Shown here piece by piece: positions 5,339 through 7,500 of a stretch of DNA of 7,500 nucleotides. Source of the DNA: an uncultured Collinsella sp. (GTDB lineage Bacteria; Actinomycetota; Coriobacteriia; Coriobacteriales; Coriobacteriaceae); assembly GCA_900551635.1 (NCBI GenBank), contig URWQ01000063.1:1-7500 (forward strand), read 5' to 3'. Position 1 is the first letter of the stretch; each line of letters starts with the position of its first letter. Under the pieces are notes generated by a model. That model worked only from the letters and a program-made list of their open reading frames with translations, did no database searches and was not told the origin of the DNA. A program made the position numbers and the translations under genes.

Positions 5339-6208
5339 ATGGCACAGTCAAATACGACGCGCACGGTGGGGCTGGCACTCGAGGGAGGCGGCTACCGCGG
5401 TATGTATACGGCGGGCGTACTCGACGTTTGGATGGAACACGGTTTGACCTGCGACCATATGGTGGGTGTCTCGGCGGGCGCGGCGTTTGGCTACAACTTT
5501 AAATCGCGCCAGATCGGCCGCGCCATTCGCTACAACAAGGCCTATTGTGCCGATAAGCGCTATGCGGGTGTAGCAAGCTGGTTGCGAACCGGCGACATGT
5601 TCAATGCCGATTTTGCCTATCACGAGGTGCCCATCGAGCGCGATCCCATCGACTTGGAGGCGTATCGCGCCTGCCCCATGCGATTTACGTGCGTGTGTAC
5701 CGATATCGAGACGGGTAAGGCCGTCTACCACGACCTGCCCTATGGCGACGAGAGGGATATCGAGTGGATCCGGGCATCGTCGGCGATTCCCGTGGCGACG
5801 CGTCCCGTTGCTATTGACGGGCATAAGTATCTGGATGGCGGCGTGGCTGATTCCATTCCCAGTGCATGGCTGTTTGCGCAGGGGTATGACCGCAATATCG
5901 TGGTGCTCACGCAGCCGGTGGGCTTTGTAAAGCAGCCCAACAGCGTGATGCCCATGCTGCGGCGCGTGTTCCGTCACTATCCGGAGTTTGTCGCAGCGCT
6001 TGAGCATCGGCATGAGGTTTACAATGCCACGCTCGATGACCTGGCACGTCGTGAGGTCGCCGGCGATATCTTTGTGGTGCGTCCGAGCGAATCGGTGAAG
6101 GTGCCGTCGCTGTGCCGCGAGCCCGATGAACTCGAGCGCATCTACCAGATCGGTCGTCGCGATGCGGAGACGACCTTGCCCGCGCTGGAAGCGTATCTGG
6201 TGGGGTAA
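5339..6208 (+). CDS. Patatin-like phospholipase (YjjU-type)
   Basis: A 289-aa protein of the bacterial patatin family, serine lipid acyl hydrolases that cleave acyl chains from phospholipids or similar esters. The oxyanion-hole motif GGGYRG is at 16-21, the nucleophile elbow GVSAG at 43-47 puts the serine at 45, and the second dyad residue is D166 in DGG (166-168). TDIETGK (121-127) and ASSAIPVATRPV (146-157) are typical of the YjjU subgroup, and the C-terminal third fits the extension usual there. No signal peptide or membrane span is seen, so it is probably cytoplasmic or peripheral. The start at 5339 has GGAG 8 bases upstream; an ATG at 5331 is out of frame. It is transcribed alone, divergent from the GGDEF-EAL gene and convergent with the thi genes. 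The true substrate is unknown. Confidence 0.92.
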   Translation: MAQSNTTRTVGLALEGGGYRGMYTAGVLDVWMEHGLTCDHMVGVSAGAAFGYNFKSRQIGRAIRYNKAYCADKRYAGVASWLRTGDMFNADFAYHEVPIERDPIDLEAYRACPMRFTCVCTDIETGKAVYHDLPYGDERDIEWIRASSAIPVATRPVAIDGHKYLDGGVADSIPSAWLFAQGYDRNIVVLTQPVGFVKQPNSVMPMLRRVFRHYPEFVAALEHRHEVYNATLDDLARREVAGDIFVVRPSESVKVPSLCREPDELERIYQIGRRDAETTLPALEAYLVG

Positions 6209-6219
6209 GGGTCGCATGC

Positions 6220-6265
6220 GGAAAGCGCATCCCGGAATGGAGGTCCAAACTGGGAAGCGCTTTCC
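6220..6265. repeat. Long inverted repeat between convergent patatin and thiE genes
   Basis: GGAAAGCGC (6220-6228) pairs perfectly with GCGCTTTCC (6257-6265). After a 2-base mismatch, CCC (6231-6233) pairs with GGG (6252-6254), and a GGA-gg-TCC hairpin sits inside. The placement suits a bidirectional terminator, but no T-run follows on either side. The right arm is also a near-perfect GGGAAGCGCTTTCC palindrome like LacI-family operator cores, though a 3'-end location is odd for an operator. A dispersed repeat is equally possible. Confidence 0.55.
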
Positions 6266-6309
6266 ATTGCTGAAGATATGAGGCTGCGAATCAGTTGCTC
6301 GGCCTATGC

Positions 6310-7005
6310 CTATGCCTGCTGCCAGGTGTCTACGAGCTCCTTGGCCGCGGCGTAGGGGTCATCGGCGCTGCAGACGGCACTCACCACAAAGAAGCCGTCG
6401 ACGCCGGTGGCCTTAAGCTGCGGCAGGTCGGCCGTCTTGACGCCGCCGCCCACCACGATGGGCACGGGGCTTGCCGCGTGAAGTGCGGCCAGGTCCTCAA
6501 AGCTCTTGGTGATGATAGAGCCGTCGGCCGCGCGTCCGCAGTCGCGCTTGGTCTCGGTCTCGTGGAGTGGGCCGATGCCCAGGTAGTCGACTAGGCTCAT
6601 GTCGGCGGTCTTGACGTACTCGAGCATCTCCTCGCAACGGGCCGAAAGGCCCACGATGGCGTCGGGACCCAGCAACTTGCGACAGACCTCGACGGGAATA
6701 TCGCTTTGGCCCACGTGCACGCCGTCGACGGCAATACCCTGCTCGCGTGCGGCAAGCACACAGTCCAGACGGTCGTCGATCAGCAAGGCGACCTGACCGG
6801 TCTTGCCGGCCTGAGCGATTGCCTGCGCGGCGTCGCCGGTCAGCGCAATGATCTCGCGGGCGCTTGCCACCTTGGAGCGCACCTGGATGCAGGTAAAGCC
6901 GGCGTCGAGCGCCTGGGCCACCACATCGCCCACGGGGCGCCCGAGCGTGTTTTCGGGGCCGAGTACCAGATAGGCCGAGATATCAAGGTTGTCGCGGATG
7001 CTCAT
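6310..7005 (-). CDS. thiE: Thiamine phosphate synthase
   Basis: A 231-aa TIM-barrel enzyme that joins HMP-pyrophosphate and hydroxyethylthiazole phosphate to give thiamine phosphate and pyrophosphate in the cytoplasm. Family motifs appear in order: IQVRSK (40-45); LLIDDRLD (74-81), where the usual INDR has D77 for Asn; DGVHVGQSDIP (94-104); VGLSAR (118-123); the pyrophosphate-loop run DYLGIGPLHETETKRD (140-155); and VVGGGV (184-189) with FFVVSAV near the C-terminus. Length is normal for the family. The start at 7005 has AGGAGG 7 bases upstream and overlaps the previous stop as ATGA, so translation is probably coupled to the small protein upstream. It is the last gene of the visible thi cluster; a promoter is expected beyond the window. 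Confidence 0.93.
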   Translation of the reverse strand: MSIRDNLDISAYLVLGPENTLGRPVGDVVAQALDAGFTCIQVRSKVASAREIIALTGDAAQAIAQAGKTGQVALLIDDRLDCVLAAREQGIAVDGVHVGQSDIPVEVCRKLLGPDAIVGLSARCEEMLEYVKTADMSLVDYLGIGPLHETETKRDCGRAADGSIITKSFEDLAALHAASPVPIVVGGGVKTADLPQLKATGVDGFFVVSAVCSADDPYAAAKELVDTWQQA

Positions 7006-7316
7006 CGTGTTTCCTCCTGCTTCTTGATCTGTGCTTCCATGCGCTCGAGCTTGCCGGTCATGGTGTCGGTAAATCCGGGCCGGATATCGGCTTTGAGCAC
7101 GACTTCGGTGCGGATGCCCTTGCTCGCCAACACAAAGGTTGCGTCGCGCACGACCTGCATGACCTCGTCCCAGTCGCCCTCGATCTCGGTGAACATGGAG
7201 GTGGTGCGGTGGGACAGGCCGGAGTCGCGGATGACGCGGATGGCCTCGGCCACATAGGGCGCGAGCTCGTCTCCCACGCCGAAGGGCGCGATGGCAACGG
7301 CAGCAAGGGTGTTCAT
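7002..7316 (-). CDS. Thiamine-binding protein family (DUF77/MTH1187, YqgV-like)
   Basis: A 104-aa protein matching the small ferredoxin-like-fold family that includes MTH1187 and B. subtilis YqgV, named for thiamine binding. Visible family features are the N-terminal beta strand AAVAIAPFG, the helix YVAEAIRVIRDSGL (21-34), the central TEIEGDWDEVMQVVRDA and the later strand RTEVVLKADIR. The hydrophilic C-terminus (KLERMEAQIKKQEETR) looks helical. It is not an enzyme by any motif I can see; it may hold thiamine or a precursor for its neighbours. The start at 7316 has AGAAAGG 7 bases upstream. Its TGA overlaps the thiE ATG, and the thiM-like gene ends 62 bp upstream. This operon setting is the strongest support for a thiamine role. 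Confidence 0.87.
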   Translation of the reverse strand: MNTLAAVAIAPFGVGDELAPYVAEAIRVIRDSGLSHRTTSMFTEIEGDWDEVMQVVRDATFVLASKGIRTEVVLKADIRPGFTDTMTGKLERMEAQIKKQEETR

Positions 7317-7378
7317 AGGGCGGCCTTTCTCTTTGGTTGCAAATGCGGCTTCGAGGTTTGCGGGCTATCGCTATGGGA

Positions 7379-7500
7379 TTACACGGCTGATGTGCTGGTG
7401 AGTGCCAGAGGCGCCTCAGTCACTTCTTCGGTGGTGAGGTTGTAGAGGGCATTGAGGAAGGCGACTTGGAAGCTGCCCGGACCGTCGCAGGTTTCGGCTG
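7379..7500 (-). CDS. thiM: C-terminal end of hydroxyethylthiazole kinase (5' end beyond window)
   Basis: Thirty-nine codons in frame from the right edge to TAA at 7379-7381. The segment GPGSFQVAFLNALYNLT (residues 6-22 of the visible part) matches the closing helix of ThiM, the ribokinase-fold kinase that phosphorylates 5-(2-hydroxyethyl)-4-methylthiazole for thiamine salvage. The remaining tail (EAPLALTSTSAV) is variable. The product would be the thiazole phosphate used by ThiE in the same cluster. The call rests on a short stretch plus context, so it is less certain than the complete genes. Confidence 0.75.
   Translation of the reverse strand, partial: AETCDGPGSFQVAFLNALYNLTTEEVTEAPLALTSTSAV

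Noticed and set aside
5348..6217. 289-codon minus-strand open frame opposite the patatin gene
   Set aside because: Its length mirrors the patatin gene by codon bias; the translation is rich in His and Arg with no family motif, and no ribosome binding site precedes it.
7317..7378. TPP riboswitch upstream of the DUF77 gene
   Set aside because: The gap is only 62 bp and shows none of the conserved THI-box segments on the coding strand.

Overview
The window is GC-rich and compact, with strong purine-rich Shine-Dalgarno sites and soluble multi-domain GGDEF/EAL proteins. This looks like a chromosomal segment of a high-GC Gram-positive gut-type bacterium. A Coriobacteriia member such as Collinsella is my best guess, inferred from gene content and style and not proven here. 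No tRNA, rRNA, CRISPR array, transposase or phage gene is visible.

Layout. Minus strand, 1-565: the start of a flavodoxin-fold FMN protein with a compact Fe-S-type cysteine cluster, cut by the window edge. Minus strand, 640-2169: a 509-aa GGDEF-PAS-degenerate GGDEF protein. Minus strand, 2297-5015: a much larger paralogue with the layout GGDEF-PAS-degenerate GGDEF-degenerate GGDEF-EAL, whose frame is broken at a run of seven A (3100-3106). Removing one base would give a single protein of about 905 aa whose EAL domain keeps every catalytic residue. Bases 5016-5338 are a 323-bp divergent control region with several small palindromes. Plus strand, 5339-6208: a patatin-like phospholipase. Bases 6209-6309 separate convergent genes and hold a long inverted repeat. 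Minus strand, 6310-7500: a thiamine salvage cluster read as thiM (3' end only), a small thiamine-binding-family (DUF77/MTH1187) protein, and thiE, the last two overlapping by ATGA.

How the genes work together. The two GGDEF proteins form a cyclic-di-GMP signalling pair made by tandem duplication. The short one should only make c-di-GMP. The long one, if read through, should both make and degrade it. The homopolymer at the join between its two halves decides whether synthase and phosphodiesterase are linked, so it is the most interesting point in the window: sequencing error, true mutation, or a reversible switch. The thiamine genes form a coherent unit: ThiM phosphorylates salvaged hydroxyethylthiazole, ThiE joins it to HMP-pyrophosphate to give thiamine phosphate, and the small protein probably binds thiamine or a precursor. 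The patatin and flavodoxin genes have no obvious functional link to their neighbours.
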